From positions 28,743,449 through 28,807,448 of the forward strand of contig NC_064773.1 of assembly GCF_011397635.1 (NCBI RefSeq): 64,000 nt of DNA, given 5' to 3'. The translations under genes were made by a program, and so were the position numbers. The notes beneath the pieces are model-generated. The model saw only the letters and a program-made list of their open reading frames with translations, ran no database searches and was not told the origin of the DNA. Origin of the DNA: Epinephelus fuscoguttatus. Its lineage: Eukaryota > Chordata > Actinopteri > Perciformes > Serranidae. This document shows positions 10,953 through 24,344 of this stretch, in pieces (the stretch's first letter is position 1; each line of letters opens with the position of its first letter).

Positions 10953-13900
10953 TTGAAATGCCAAAATGTTTCAGAGATAACATGTACAGGTATTCTAGGA
11001 ACGTCTACAGTGACACATGACGTAAACACACTCCTAACTCCTTCGAGGCATCATCTACATTGCGTGAAAATACGAGACCCGTCTCCTAGTAGAGCAGTTT
11101 GTCCATATGTTAACATGCAATTATTTTTATCCATTTACAAACAAGTATTGACCCTAGCTTGAAACACCCTGACATCACATTTTGTGCAGTGACGGTATAT
11201 TTGAAAAATGTGTGCTGCTGCTAAAAGCTTTCTACAGTACTTTCCCATCAATAATTTGGCATAATAGAGAATACATGATGGCTTGGGTGGGGGGTGTCAT
11301 CTTACCTTAGCTACTGTAGTGTGATATGGGGCATATATGCATTTATTATTCCATGTGCCTTTGTTCATTTGGACCATTGTTGACTAAGAAGTGAAAGCTT
11401 TAAAGTGTATTTTCATATTTTAAAAAAAATGACAGAATGCGGCTCTCTTTTGAGAGATGGGACATGATTAAAGCCACAAATCAGAGTCAACACACAGGCT
11501 GCTCTCTCCATCAGTTGTCCCCTTATGGCAGAAGAAACAATTTGATCTGCCACGTGACTTTGTTCAGAGCTGGGTGAACTGTCACATCAGCTCTGTAGTT
11601 GAATAATCTTGCTGTATTAGCTGAATGTAGGACAGCTAATATATAGCGAGATGGTGATGATATGATGGCTTTGCTGAAAGTATATCTGTCCTCATTTAAA
11701 AAAAAAAAAAATCTTAAAGGCAGCCTCTTGCTTTTAGTTTAAATTGTTTACTCTCTTTGAAAACAGTTTGATCTCAGTGTCTGATTTTCTGAGCATGTGT
11801 GACTCCAGAGGTTCTGGGCCTTGGGACCCACAGCTGTGCTTCTGTTTAAAGTGTCACCATCTAGTAAGGGCTGATCTACCCCTGGGATGACAGGTGGATG
11901 AAAGCAGGAGGGTGGCAGTCAAAGACCAGGATTAGGGACCTTTGCCATAGGCTGTACCCTATTAAAATCAGAGTCACGTGTGCTGCAGGTGATTTTTGAG
12001 TGACCATGTGCTGCGGTGGTACCAGATTTGCTTTATGTTAATGTGAGTCTGGGTTGGAACTGGGCGATATGGTAGAAATGAGGGTATGTGCATTTTGTGG
12101 AATAATCAGCTGCTGCCTATAAGAGTTCCAGGGGGTACCGCAGGAACAGTGTTGCTAGGTCTTCTTGCGATTTTCTTCCTTGTATTTAGCATTACAGGTG
12201 CATAAATGATACTTTTCAAACCATACCGGTGCCTAAGCAGTGCGAGGGCAAGACAGGGGAACTTGGCTTGGGTCTTGGGAGTTGTAGCATTTATTCACTG
12301 ACAAATACATTGATGCAGAAATGAGTACTTAACCCAGAAATGAGTTAGCATTTTAGCACTCCTGGGTCCCTCGTCTCAAAGTCAGTGGGTTTTTAGTTAG
12401 TTGCCTGAAGTAAGCACTGTGATTAACACAAGCTTAAGAGATGTTCACTTTTTATTCTACAACATAAAATACATTATTAAATACCCTGCTCACAATTTTT
12501 GAAGCCTTCAAGTGTCCTTTAAAAAAACAGTTGCTAACGAGTGGCTAAATGAGACTACAGAACGTCATCACGCTGAACACAGCTTTACAGCCTTGATGTG
12601 GTGGCGATGTTAGGCTATAAGCAAACTACAACACAGTCACATGACTAACGTTGGTTTTTATTCCTTTTCAACTTCATTTGCACTTGAAAGTATCATAAAC
12701 TTGTTTGCCACAGAGCTTATTTTCCGCTGTAATTCAAAATCCAATGGTACTGGTTGGTACCCAACCGCACCTCGATCGACCCTCCCATATTTGAGAGAAA
12801 AACTCCCTGAAGGAGTGAAAGACAGGTGAGCAATAGCAAACACTTAACATGTATCCTTCGTCCTGTGCATAGCTTACCACATGTCTGGGTGTTTGACGTT
12901 TTTACATTGATTGGTAGTGACCGCATGTTTCACTGATGGAAGCTGCCAATATTTAAGGCTAGCCTAACATAACATAATTTTCCTAACTAGTTTTGGATCT
13001 ACTCTGGTTGATGCTACTATTCAACACATTCCACTACCTCAAATGACCTGAAAGTACGACTGTTACATCTGGAAATCAGATTTCTCCCCCGCCCATAAGC
13101 CAGCACCACAAGGCTATGGGTTTGAGTTACAGCCACCTTAGCGATTGTGAGTTTTGACACCGTTGTCACTTCCAGGTCATGATCTATTGCCTCACTATCT
13201 TATGGGCCCCGATCGCCTCTGCAAGTCTCCCCTATCTGTCCCTTTAAAAAGGATGCCATGGTAATCCATCTCTGTAAGGGGAAGAAGGCTCGGGGAGAGG
13301 TGAGGAGTGGGTGAGTCACAGTCAGGGTTGATCCTGTCTGGACCGAGAAGAGTACTTCTTTTATAAGCAAGTGGCCCAACTTATCCAAACCCAGGCTTAA
13401 TAAAAATGCTCACTGTCTATTGAAAGCAGGAAGTTTATTTCAAAGGAAAGGTTGTGATAAACTGAGGAAAGTGAGGTCGTCATAATTATGGGTTACTCAT
13501 TGTGTAATTACTGGTTTTGCAGGCCTTTCCTTATAGAATGGAACAATAAGGGCAATGCATCCTTTTCCACTGTACCACCTAGTTTTAAAATGGGCAGAAT
13601 ATTTTCATGATACACTTCTAATAAGCCCCAATATTCTAAGGAGACCTCTGCATAGGAACTGAGTCAGCCTGCATTCTGGGGAAACTTAGTTTATACTCTT
13701 TGTAAAGACAGGCAGACTTTTTTTTAGGTGCAGCTTACATTTTAAAGGAATGTTTCTGTACCGCTGATGTGAGAGCTGCTTGCTGTTTTTTCAAGTGTTC
13801 TGCTTTGCTTTGATCTTTCTTCGGATGCAGGCTGTCAGTTCAGTGTTGTTGACTGCTGCATAGGTTCCTGTTTGTATGCATTTTTTATGCATTTCTTCTT

Positions 13901-14010
13901 GGATGGGGGTAGAGCACACACAGTGGTATTTTGCAGGAGTAGGATTAGTTGTAATGCTCATTTTCATTGTATTTGTATTCATTATCACAGAGGCAGGGTG
14001 GATCACCACC

Positions 14011-14240
14011 AGGGGTGTAACGATTCTCCAAATCCATGGTTTGGTTTAGACCTTGTTTCTTTTTGGGGGGGGGACTGAAAAACAAACAGGTCCTGTCTCA
14101 TCTTGTCTGCTCTTGTCGTAGGTTCGAATGTCTGAAGGTCTTTGTGACCACATTGCATGGAAACATTATTTGGATTAGAAATTAGAGCCTCACCTGTGGT
14201 TGGTGTGTATGCCAGAACCTTTATAAGGTGATAATGCAAG
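14011..14240. mobile_element. Possible truncated hAT-like element
   Basis: It begins 'caggggtgtaacgattctcc', a start typical of fish hAT elements, continues with 'atccatggtttggtttaga', and has no matching right end. Ends and family are uncertain. Confidence 0.35.
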
Positions 14241-14390
14241 ATTCATACCAGTGTAGAAAAGTGTGTAAGCCTTCAGGTGTAGTGTTTAACAGGTGCTCAA
14301 CTGTATCAAGAACTAGGAATAGGTTGTTGGTATAGCTGTAGCCTACTTAATCTGATTCAAGATACTTGAAAATACTGGATGTCCTGGTCT

Positions 14391-15244
14391 GAGGCTTGGG
14401 CGGTATCGAATTTTTCATACCTTCCTGAAATTCCCCCACCTACCAGATGAGTTTGCTATTTTTCGCAAGCTCTCTTTTACCTTCTTCAGACTAATAAATA
14501 CACAACAGACACTCACAGTAATGTTAACAAAAGTTAAATTCTCATGACACCCGTTTTCCTTTTTAAATAGAGAGATACAACTATAAACCTTTTGAATTTC
14601 GTTCCTCTTGGCCATGGACCTGAGAATAGCTTAATTGCCTCATAAACTCTTCATAACTCATCACACTTCATTCAGACTCAAAACTCACCCAAACTGTAAC
14701 TGTTTACCATCCAGTTAGTAAGTCCACTGTTCCTGGGGTGCCCAGCGGATCAGTGGGTGGAGCTGGTAGCCCATGTGCAGGGGCAGTATCCTTGCTGTGA
14801 CGACCGTGGGTTCGATTCCAGCCTGCAGCCCTTTTTTGCATGTCGTTCCCACTCCCTCCCCCTTTCATGCTTCAAACTGTCCTGTCATTAAAGGCAAAAA
14901 GCCCCCCAAAAATCTTTGAATAAGTCCACTCTTGGAACAATTACCAAGTCGGCTTCGGCCGAAATAAATCGTTACCTCACTTAGTTTTCCCCCACGGTCT
15001 CTCTGTACCTTTGCTGGCCAGCTGTTTACAGTCCTGTCATTTATCCCTCCACCTTTCGGCATCACGTCTGTCTCAGCTTCCTCTTCCAGCAGTAGAAACG
15101 GATACCAGAGACCTCTGGTGGCGCATGCTGTGCACTACATACAATAATTTAATAGAAAGACGGTCCTTTATTTATGAAGGTATTGAAAGTCATACTATGG
15201 GGATTTCTAAATACCCTGCTATCCTGTGATATCGCCCAAACCTA
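14391..15244. mobile_element. hAT-like element interrupted by a SINE
   Basis: Left end (g)AGGCTTGGGCGGTATC and right end GATATCGCCCAAACCTA form a terminal inverted repeat with few mismatches. The 8-bp flanks (cctggtct / gcttaatc) do not match, so the duplication has decayed or the end calls are off. The SINE at 14729-14920 is nested inside. Without it the element would be about 650 bp. Confidence 0.65.
14729..14920 (+). mobile_element. tRNA-derived SINE with 10-bp target duplication
   Basis: The head carries an A-box-like 'gatcagtgggtgg' (14748-14760) and a clear Pol III B box GGTTCGATTCC (14809-14819). The tail 'tttgcatgtcgttcccactc' ... 'tgtcattaaaggcaaaaagcc' is of a type common in percomorph fish. 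TAAGTCCACT occurs immediately before (14719-14728) and after (14921-14930), a perfect duplication. It is an insertion, not a working tRNA gene. Confidence 0.88.
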
Positions 15245-15965
15245 GCTTAATCCATTGATATAATATGAATTAAAGATTAACGGGAGAATGCGAGTTACTC
15301 ACAGAAATAACATTTAATTAGTGTCAGCTGATGCTGTCGATGCTTTCAATTCAACTGGAGAAAGAGGTGGTTGCCTGAATGTTTTGTACACAGGGTGTTG
15401 ATAATTATAAGTAGTGTCAGAGCTTCACGAATATTCCGAACCTTGATGTCAAAATGGATAGTTATCAATGTGTCCAAATAGTGTTTCACATTTCCACACT
15501 CCATACAAAGTAGAACCTGGCTGTTGTTAAGGAAAGTAGCATTGGATCAGATTTTGATCGACTTCATTTTAGCCTATGCTGATGCATTGAAATATACTCA
15601 AGTTGGCCCTGATACCAGCTTGGGACATCTCTAAAATTAACCATGACTCTGAAAAAACAACAACAATGGTCATGATATACGAAGGCATATCAAAGAAATG
15701 CTTGCCGTTGTAATGGCTCAGCTGCAGGAGTGTTTTTGCGCTTAACTACTTAAAAAAACCTTCTGTACCCTTTTTTAACTGTCATCATTTTGCAGCTAAC
15801 TTTAACATCACCCAGTAGTACTTGAAGCGTCTTAAAATTAGCATCAGGAGTGATTTGCAAATGTTGTCTGACCCAAATCTGGTGACAGTCAAATGTTAGT
15901 CAAAATTAATTAGTTTATGTCCTCCAGTATTTCCAAACTAATTACTCTCTCTGCTCTCTCTTCAG

Positions 15966-16004
15966 CATCACTTGAGACTCGGCTAAGATGGCAGACATTG
16001 ACAA
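15966..16004 (+). CDS. nap1l1: nap1l1 exon 2 (start codon exon)
   Basis: Acceptor ctctcttcag, 22 nt of UTR, ATG at 15988, 17 coding bases (MADID plus two bases of Asn6), then donor GTAAGT. Joining AA to the C at 17040 recreates the MADIDNK start of vertebrate NAP1L1. Confidence 0.93.
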
Positions 16005-19000
16005 GTAAGTACATGATCCACCAGTGCTACTCTGTGTCAAACACTTGGCCTCTCCGCCACCTGTCTCCTCATTTGGCCGAATGCTTGTGGTGCCTGAAGC
16101 TGACAGTTAAAAGGGAAACACCTGCTGTGATATCACCAATTTGGGCGAGGTCAGATTAACATTATTAAACACATAAGGGGCAGTGCAGCAGGCTCTCCCT
16201 TGATGAGTCCTAATGGAAAGCCTTGTTTACTAAAGCCAGGGCTGTTTGGAATGCCACGCCTTGGCTTTGATTACATCGCGACCGTTTCATACACATAAGA
16301 GACGCCTTGCAACATTTGAGTGATGGATGTTAAGACATTCTATCAGCAGTGATGTTTCAGTGGTTGTCGCACAACACAGGATTGGATGCAGTCTTCCTCA
16401 CACACTCCACTGTTAGCCATTGATTTTCATTTGTGCCGCAGACTGACAGGAGGATGAGAGGCCATGCTGGTGAAGCTGTGTCGTATTCAGTATTGAGCTC
16501 TTCTGCACTGCATCTTAAAATACCGTGTCATGTTTCAGTGCTTGGAGCAGCATCATGGGTAAAAAGAAGCAGTCTCAGTTTTGATTACTGCTGGTTGAAA
16601 CAGCTGAATTGTAACTGTCTAGGCAGGGAATAAGATTGAGCTCCTCCTCTTGACTAGCGATTGTTCCCTGAAGCGAGTCATGCAAGTGGAACTGCAGGTT
16701 ATTGCTCATTTTCAGGGTCAAGTACTTAACCAATCCTTTGCATGCTTATTCTTTGAAACCTCAGTTGTGAATTTGTTATTTTCTGGTTAATTACAAACTA
16801 AACAAGTTTCCTAGTTTAATTTTTCAGTGTCATGAAGCAATTATGTTTTTGGAATTAGAGAGGCGTTCATTTGGTTTGCCTGTCAAAGCAGCTGGCAGGG
16901 TGGCCAAAGTCGCTGGCAGCCTCACCCGAAACATGCCAGAAGTAGTTGGTGGCCAGTGTTAGTTCTGTGCACTCAAACAGTCTGAAGTGTTGGTGTGTTG
17001 GCTGACCTTCCCTTTTGTCCCTTGTGTCTCCCCGAGCAGCAAAGACCAGGCTGAGATGGACCCGGCAGATATGGAGGACGTGGAGGAAGTGGAAGAGGAG
17101 GAGACGGGAGAAGATGAAAACAGCAAAGGTTGGTCTGTCTACAAAAATGCTGCAATACAGGTTTTGATGGTGTAATTGTTGGCAAGATGTAAGTTAAGTG
17201 ACGAAAGATCTGTGTTTTTAAAATGCAATTTAATGTGAATCAGCTGTGTGGAATTGTCATTTCAGTAGCAGAGTAACAGTGTGAACTTTGTGTGCCTCTG
17301 CCTGGCACTCAAACTGAGGAGAGTTATTTGCATGACATGATTTTGAATTGTAGTTAAGAGCCGGGAGGCACTAATCCATTTTATTTTGGGATCTCGATGC
17401 TGTTTATGCATCCTTTGATGCTCAATAAATGATTCAGACGGTTTCTCATATATTAGCCTACTCCCGGCTCATTGTGGATAGATATAGATGGCTGTTTGGC
17501 CTTGTCTATTTATAACAAGTTTGAATGGTCTTTTAAAAGCCAGACTTGAAAGAAGGCTCGTTCTGGCTGCCTGCGACTGATCCGTCATAGCGACCACACT
17601 CCCAGGAAAGCTTTACATGAGGCCTGGAAACTGATGGGAGATTATAAATGCATGAGTAATACACAACTTGCCAACATTAACCTCACAGTGCAAACTCTTA
17701 AGAAACGTCACGTCACACATTCACACATTCACACATCAAGACTGTAGTGAGACAAGTAACAAACTCGAGGGACCCACAAATCTTAGCTCCTAAGATTCAG
17801 TGAAGTGAACTGTTATTTAAAAAAATGAGACTATTCCTGTTGCCACCACAGTGTGAATTATACTCTACTTCATGAAAATAAGGATGCATATAAGCTCTAC
17901 CTGCATAGGCGTAGGTGAATGTGGTGACCTGGGGTTACTGGTATCAAATCCTTAACCTAGCAAATGTATGTACCATGTACAATTATATGATAGCAATTTA
18001 TGGACCTAAAACACACCAGTAACAACAATAAAGGCCAGTAATGATTTGCATTGAGTTTTAAACTTGATGTCATTACACAGGTGAAATGGTGGAGACATTA
18101 AAAGGTTTTTTGTCGAGCATCCCTGGTGATATTATTCGAAAATCCATGACCATCTGTTGTGCAGCTTCAGGAATGGACGAGAGTCAGTAGAAGTGAGGAA
18201 GGGAACAGTTAATATGCAAGTGGCCTGTGTAGAGCAGTGTGTCAGGAGCATGGTAAAAGTCATAATCAATCACAATCTTAAAGGAGCAAACACTTCACTT
18301 TGACGGCATAAAAAGTTACTGGAAAGGGTGTGATGATTTCTCATGGACAGGAAAAGGCAGCTGTGGTCTAGAATAGTGTTGCTGTGGACTCCGATGTGAC
18401 TGCATGTTACACCGCATGGTTTAAGAAGTTTTATTTCCACTACTGAGCAAATATGTAAACACTGGAATTCATTCTGAGTAGATTTAAGATGTGTGCAGTA
18501 TTCATCTTTTGTTAAGAAGCAAATCAAGTTTTGCAGCTGCCTTTCAAGCTATGCAGGTAGATTGCTATTGGGATAAATTATGGGTGGAGTGTCCTTTCGG
18601 GGGTCATTATTAGAAATGTTTGGTTAAGGTTAGGCATGCCATGATACCAGAAATTTAATAGACTTAACCGGTACCAGTAAATTTCCTTAATTGTTGATAC
18701 CAAATTAGACACCACTAGAACAACAGCAAAACACTAAATCCCATGTACTAAATACTGCGATCCACCTCAGACACAAAGGACTAGTCTATATGGGTTCATA
18801 AGGTTTTGTAGGTGATGAAATACATCAATACATGGCCTACAGTATATTATCGCATTTCTCCATTGTTGTTTAGCACTAGTTCTTTGCGGTAGGCTATCTG
18901 TCCCATCTCTCCTCCACTAATTGGCCGACTGGGTTAAAAGCAACAATGATAAGCACAGTGTCATACCCAAAGTTGAACATTTTCAACTCTCAGACCAGAA

Positions 19001-22000
19001 AACCAGGCAAGACTAGACGCTAAGCACCTCGTTAAGCTGCTTGTGTTTGTAAAGTGTAAATATTTGGCGCTCCCATTGCAAAGAATTAACAAAATATGCT
19101 GGCCTCAGGAAAACTTTCTTTTTTAAGCGTTGAGGTGGAGCCGTTGGTGCAGCTGCACTCATTGACATCCTCCATTTGTTGGTGTCCTTCCCTGCTAGTA
19201 GGCCGCTGCTTCTTTCTTTGGCATTTAACAGCAGATTAGAGCACTTGTAGGTGTATATGCTGCCCAGTCTTATCTGGAAGAATTGCAGCTTCGATACCTG
19301 CGTTACTGAGGCAAAACGACTACTGTCACATTTTCAGAATTTTAGCATGGGCTTGGTACTGAAGTATCGGTTCTCTTGATATGCCCAGTCAAGATCAGAA
19401 AGTGCATGGTAGTCTGGAGGGACAGAGTTTGGTGAACACAGGGGACACTCATATTATCACTTCAAAAAGCAAATGGCCCCGTGGTAGCTGACCCTCTACT
19501 GATGTATCTACCAAAAAAAAGCTTTTTGTATCACAGCATCAAGCCAACAGCTTGTGTTGTGTGAATTCAGACAAGCAGAGCTGTATTTATTTGACAGGAT
19601 GCAGAGTCTTGGACAGCTGATCTACGCTAGCTGGTAACACATTACAAGCAAAGTGCCCAGGATGTGCCAACAGAGAAAAGTGACTTCCAATCTCTTTAAT
19701 CTTCTCACCTGCCAGCAGCGATCTGACTGAGCTTTGATAGGTGCAAGCAATGTGTCGGACACTTGGATCGTACCATCTGTCACCTGTCTGGTTGCACAAA
19801 GAAAGAGCATGCTTTATTGCCGACTGCCTCCTCTTGTGTCTATGCATCACCGGCGGAGTGCACGTCATCAGCCAGGCCATTCACTGTTTACCTTTATTTA
19901 CCTGAAATCACACAGCATGCACAATATGCAGGAAACAGACATGTTAAAATGTGTCTGAGAGATGAATGCTCTGAACAGGAAGCTGCTCTTGTACTCTGCT
20001 CCACCCCACTCGCACACTGTGATAAACATAAACAGTGCTGCGATGTGCAGTATACCTCAGGATGTCTCGGATATTGCAGGAAGGATGAAGATGTAATCCT
20101 GGCTAAAACAAATAAAACTTGTGTCCTTGTGCAGCTGCTGATTCCTGTCCCCAACATGAATTTGAGCGCTAATGTAATCAAACCTCCCACTTCAAATCTC
20201 ATCAAAAATATGAGCGAAAGAACTCTCTCATGCTCCTGAATTGATTTTGCTGTCCTCACGTTGCACTTTTGACTGTATATATGTGTTGTGCTTTTTCAGC
20301 TCGTCAGCTGACGGTGCAGATGATGCAGAATCCACAGATCTTGGCCGCGCTGCAGGAGAGGCTGGATGGCCTGAACGGCTCGCCATCAGGGTACATGGAG
20401 AGGTGAGACCTAATCTTATTTTTGGTGATAACTTAATCTTGGAACACATTTGTGCTGCTTGTCCCCTCTCACAGTTGTCAGAGCAGAATCAGCTGCAATG
20501 TGGTTGACAGATGTTCAGTGTCTGGAAGGACTCTAAAGCAGGGAAGATGTTTTTAATGGAAGTAACTGCATCTTATATGAAACTTAATATTGGTGAACAC
20601 TATTACATAGTTTACATTATCCATCAAAACATTCTCATCTGTCATTTTTGTATAAAACTGTAACAGTAGGAAATATAAAATCCAGATAATAGATTTGTTT
20701 TTAGTGTGAAACTCTCAGTAACTTAAACAGCGGATGTTTTTTAACCCTGCTGTTGATCCCTGTTGCTGTGGGCTATCAGTTGTAGGTTGTAATCATTTAC
20801 TCGTGCCCGGGTGGTAGGTGGATGTTTATGCTTGAGCCAGTTACATACTTACGTGGTAATTTCTTTTCTAAGTGGTGGATGTGCCTTGTTGAGTAGCAGT
20901 GCTTTTATGCAAATCAAGTTCAAGCGAAGTTCAGTCATATTCATGTTTAGCAGCGATTTTTTTTAAAAAAAAGTAAAGTAAAAGATAGAACTGAATCCGG
21001 AGGTGAGGAGACATTAAAGTAGCCAACATTCAGCCTGCCACTGAATGGCTGAGCCCATACACAGGCCTCAGTCAGGTTTTTATTGTGGTACTGCCGAACA
21101 GCTCACATAAGGATAATGTCAAGTCTCAGCCCACGTTAGGTCAATTACTAATCATCTCAATAGCAGAGAGGCAAGAGGAAGAACTGGCGCAGCTTCACAG
21201 GCGTCACTTCGCGTAGAGCAGCTTAACAAGACACAGCCATTGTTTAGCTTAATTTTGATTGGCTCAGTTGAGGTACAGAAAATGTTCAGCAGACGCAGCC
21301 TAGGAGCTCAGGCAGCGATGAAAGCCTGTATATGAGACACTTACACGTTGCTGTCTCAAAGACAACAGCCACTGTGTCAGGTAACTGGTAGCAGTTTATC
21401 TGCCAAATTTTAACGGCATTTGACCTGCACAGAGTTGAGAGGGTTACTTTCAACATGTGTTTCACCACAGATTACCAGGGGTGATGGGAATCCAGCATTG
21501 TGCCAAATTTCTGGTGTGCGGCGATCAGCGAGGGGAAAAAAAATAGTTGATGCAGGATTTATTTTTTTAAATGTCTGTTTTGGGAAATGCGTGCCCCATA
21601 GTGCTTTTAGCAGGGCTGTACTCAACTCAGAATTATGTCATTTGAATCAGACTTGGGAGTTCAATCTGAATATCTGATGATTCTTTTTTTAATATTTGAG
21701 CAGGCTCAGCAGGATGTTCAATGTGACAATGGCATTCACGTAGTAGAGTAAACTGACTATGCCTATGACAGAATGGAAATGAGCAACGTTTTCTGGCAGA
21801 CACTAGACATTAAACAAAAGTCAGAGACTGTTTTGTATGAAGTTGCTGTGAGCTGTAAACTCACCATTTCTAAGCAGACGAGAGAAGATGATGTTATCTT
21901 GGAGCTTTACCGTGCCGAGTTTCTCCTCCTCCGGGCTGCTGCGTCATGTCCGCTGCTCTCTGTACCAAAGAGAAGCATGAAAGTCAAGAGCGCTCACTCC

Positions 22001-24279
22001 ACAGCAAAATCTGGGGACCAAAATGTCTCCAGATGTGCACGGCACAGCACACTTTCTAGCAAAAAAAAAAGACTGCTTACCTTGAAGCAATCTCAGTTGA
22101 CTGAGGGGTCTCCAGCTTTCAAGGGGCACTGTGCCCTAACGGTAAACAAGCAGCAGTCTTTGTCTGCACTAAATCCAATGAATAAGCCCTTCTGTCACGC
22201 CATGTAAACAAATCACATACCTATCAGCTCTGCGCTTGACTGGAGACATTACCATTTAAAAGATGAGCAAGTATTTGCCATCTTCCTACTTTCCTACTAA
22301 TCCTTTTTGAAAACACATGTTCTATATTATGATATCTACTGACTTACAATATATCCAGCAGCTAGTAGGTTATTACCGATGGCCATTGACCAGAAAATTT
22401 CAGCTCCCTGGTGATCTACCTCCAGCCAGCTGCAACCTTATTTAGATTTTTGTAGATCATTTCTCATTTAATCCTCAGGAATCAGCCCATCCTCGTCCAC
22501 TGCGGCGCTTCAAAGTGAGCAACAAGAATAAATAGAAACAGTGTGTCAAAGTTGCCAGTCAAGACATTCCAATAGAAAACAGTACAGTCAAACTGACACT
22601 TTGCTCACATTGCATTCAGTTAGAGTTCAGAGTAATCCCTTCAAGTAATCTATTTTAAAGACAGTAACTGTATTCAGAATGGATAAAAGTTACTCATATT
22701 TTATGCTCTAAACTTGTAACATAGTTATTTGTATTCCATTACTCCGACCCTGGGCATCCAGCAGGCAGTGACTTCAGCAGCATAAGTTAAGGAGAAAAGG
22801 GATGTGCCCCGCTAGATTAACGCCTTTGTCAAAAATGTGTGGAAAATTTGAAGTGGCAAAAAATGTAAATGAAATTTTTTTTTGTTTTTTTTTGCGTTTA
22901 AACTTTGACTAGTTGATCAGTCTGAAAGTAAGAAAACAGTCAAAATTAAGCACTATTCAATCAAAATGTTAAATATATGTGTAAAAAATGTTGTGCGTAT
23001 TATTATTATTATTATTATTATTATCATTATTATTATAAGAGCATTTGAAATTGTTAATCTTGTTTTTCAGTAATAAACGTGTATTTTAAATACAGCTGAA
23101 ATGTGTGACACTTTGTGCTATGCATTATGAACATTGCACTGTCTCCTACAAAACATGAGAACAACTCACTAAACAGAAGTTATGAAATAAATATATATAT
23201 ATATATATATATATAATATTTTTTTTAACTGGATTTAACATCCCAACTCCTCGTCATTTAAGACAACACACATGATCGTGCACGGTAACTGACACACACA
23301 CCCACATACATCCAAGCTCCTCAAAATCTTTCCTAGTTGAATGGCTGCAGACAGCTCGAGACTTGTACCAGACGTGCACGCAGTTCCATCCTTGAAGGCG
23401 CATTTCTGTTTTCTATATGCGTTTGAAAATGTTTAAGTGACTAGCATTTCTGGTGCTGATTAACAAAAGGTGGCAACACTTCACTAAAAGCGCATATCCC
23501 TAGTTGTTGCCTTACCATTTTTCCACCTAAAAAGGTCGCTGAACATAGTCCCTTGGTTACAGACCTAATAGTAACCTCTTCCTCTGTTCTCCTGGAGTTT
23601 ACATGACTGTGAGCACCAGGTTATCTACTGGGTTAAGTCCACAAAACTGGCATTGTAAGTGTATCCTGCTAATGCATGTTCTTAGGTAATTTGAACATTT
23701 TAGTCATGGAGCTGGTGCAGAGGTACAGTCAGTAATAGTACTCTCTGAGATGCTGTGTGAATGTAGTCGTGTGTCTTGGCTGCGGGGCTGTGCCACCCAC
23801 TGCTCCTTTTCTCAGCAAAACCATCAGCAAGCAGCTCTTTGATCAACTTGTCAAGTATTTGGCAGTCACCAACAAACTCACCAGTTACAACATCCCAGCA
23901 CTTGGGACCAAACATGCATTCCCCTGCCAGGATAGTGCAGGCGTTTTAATTTACCATACTGCGGAGAAACTCGACTCTGTGCAGCTGCACTACAGCTCTC
24001 TAAGCCTGGAGACCAATGTCATCTCAAAATTACTGCTCGAGAATAAGTCTCTTGATGTTCAAGGCTTCAACCAGCTTCCCAGCAAGGCTGTCAGAGGCAG
24101 CATTTGAATACAACAAAACATACAAGATGAACGGTTGTTAAAACTTTTATAGTGCTGTAGCTGTTTCAAACTTTCTTTCCAAATTTAGAACTGGATGCGA
24201 GCCTGCCAACAAACTAATGGCATCACCAAAAGTCTTATTAATTCAGCCTTCATTATATAAATACACTTGCTTGCGCGTG

Positions 24280-24344
<65 letters not shown>

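Larger units (their letters stand above)
9291..15965 (+). other. nap1l1: nap1l1 intron 1
   Basis: GTAAGG...TTCAG, 6.7 kb. The first 150 bp are still CpG-rich. Otherwise it holds two hAT-like elements, a SINE and non-repetitive AT-rich sequence. No additional exon is recognisable. Confidence 0.8.

Noticed and set aside
14729..14920. Possible tRNA gene (B box GGTTCGATTCC)
   Set aside because: No full cloverleaf. A fish SINE tail and a 10-bp target duplication show it is a SINE insertion.
19763..20239. 158-codon frame in intron 3
   Set aside because: No domain recognised, no splice sites matching nap1l1, and overlapping frames on the other strand are equally long.
21773..22207. 144-codon frame in intron 4
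   Set aside because: No recognisable motif and no codon or splice evidence. Read as chance.
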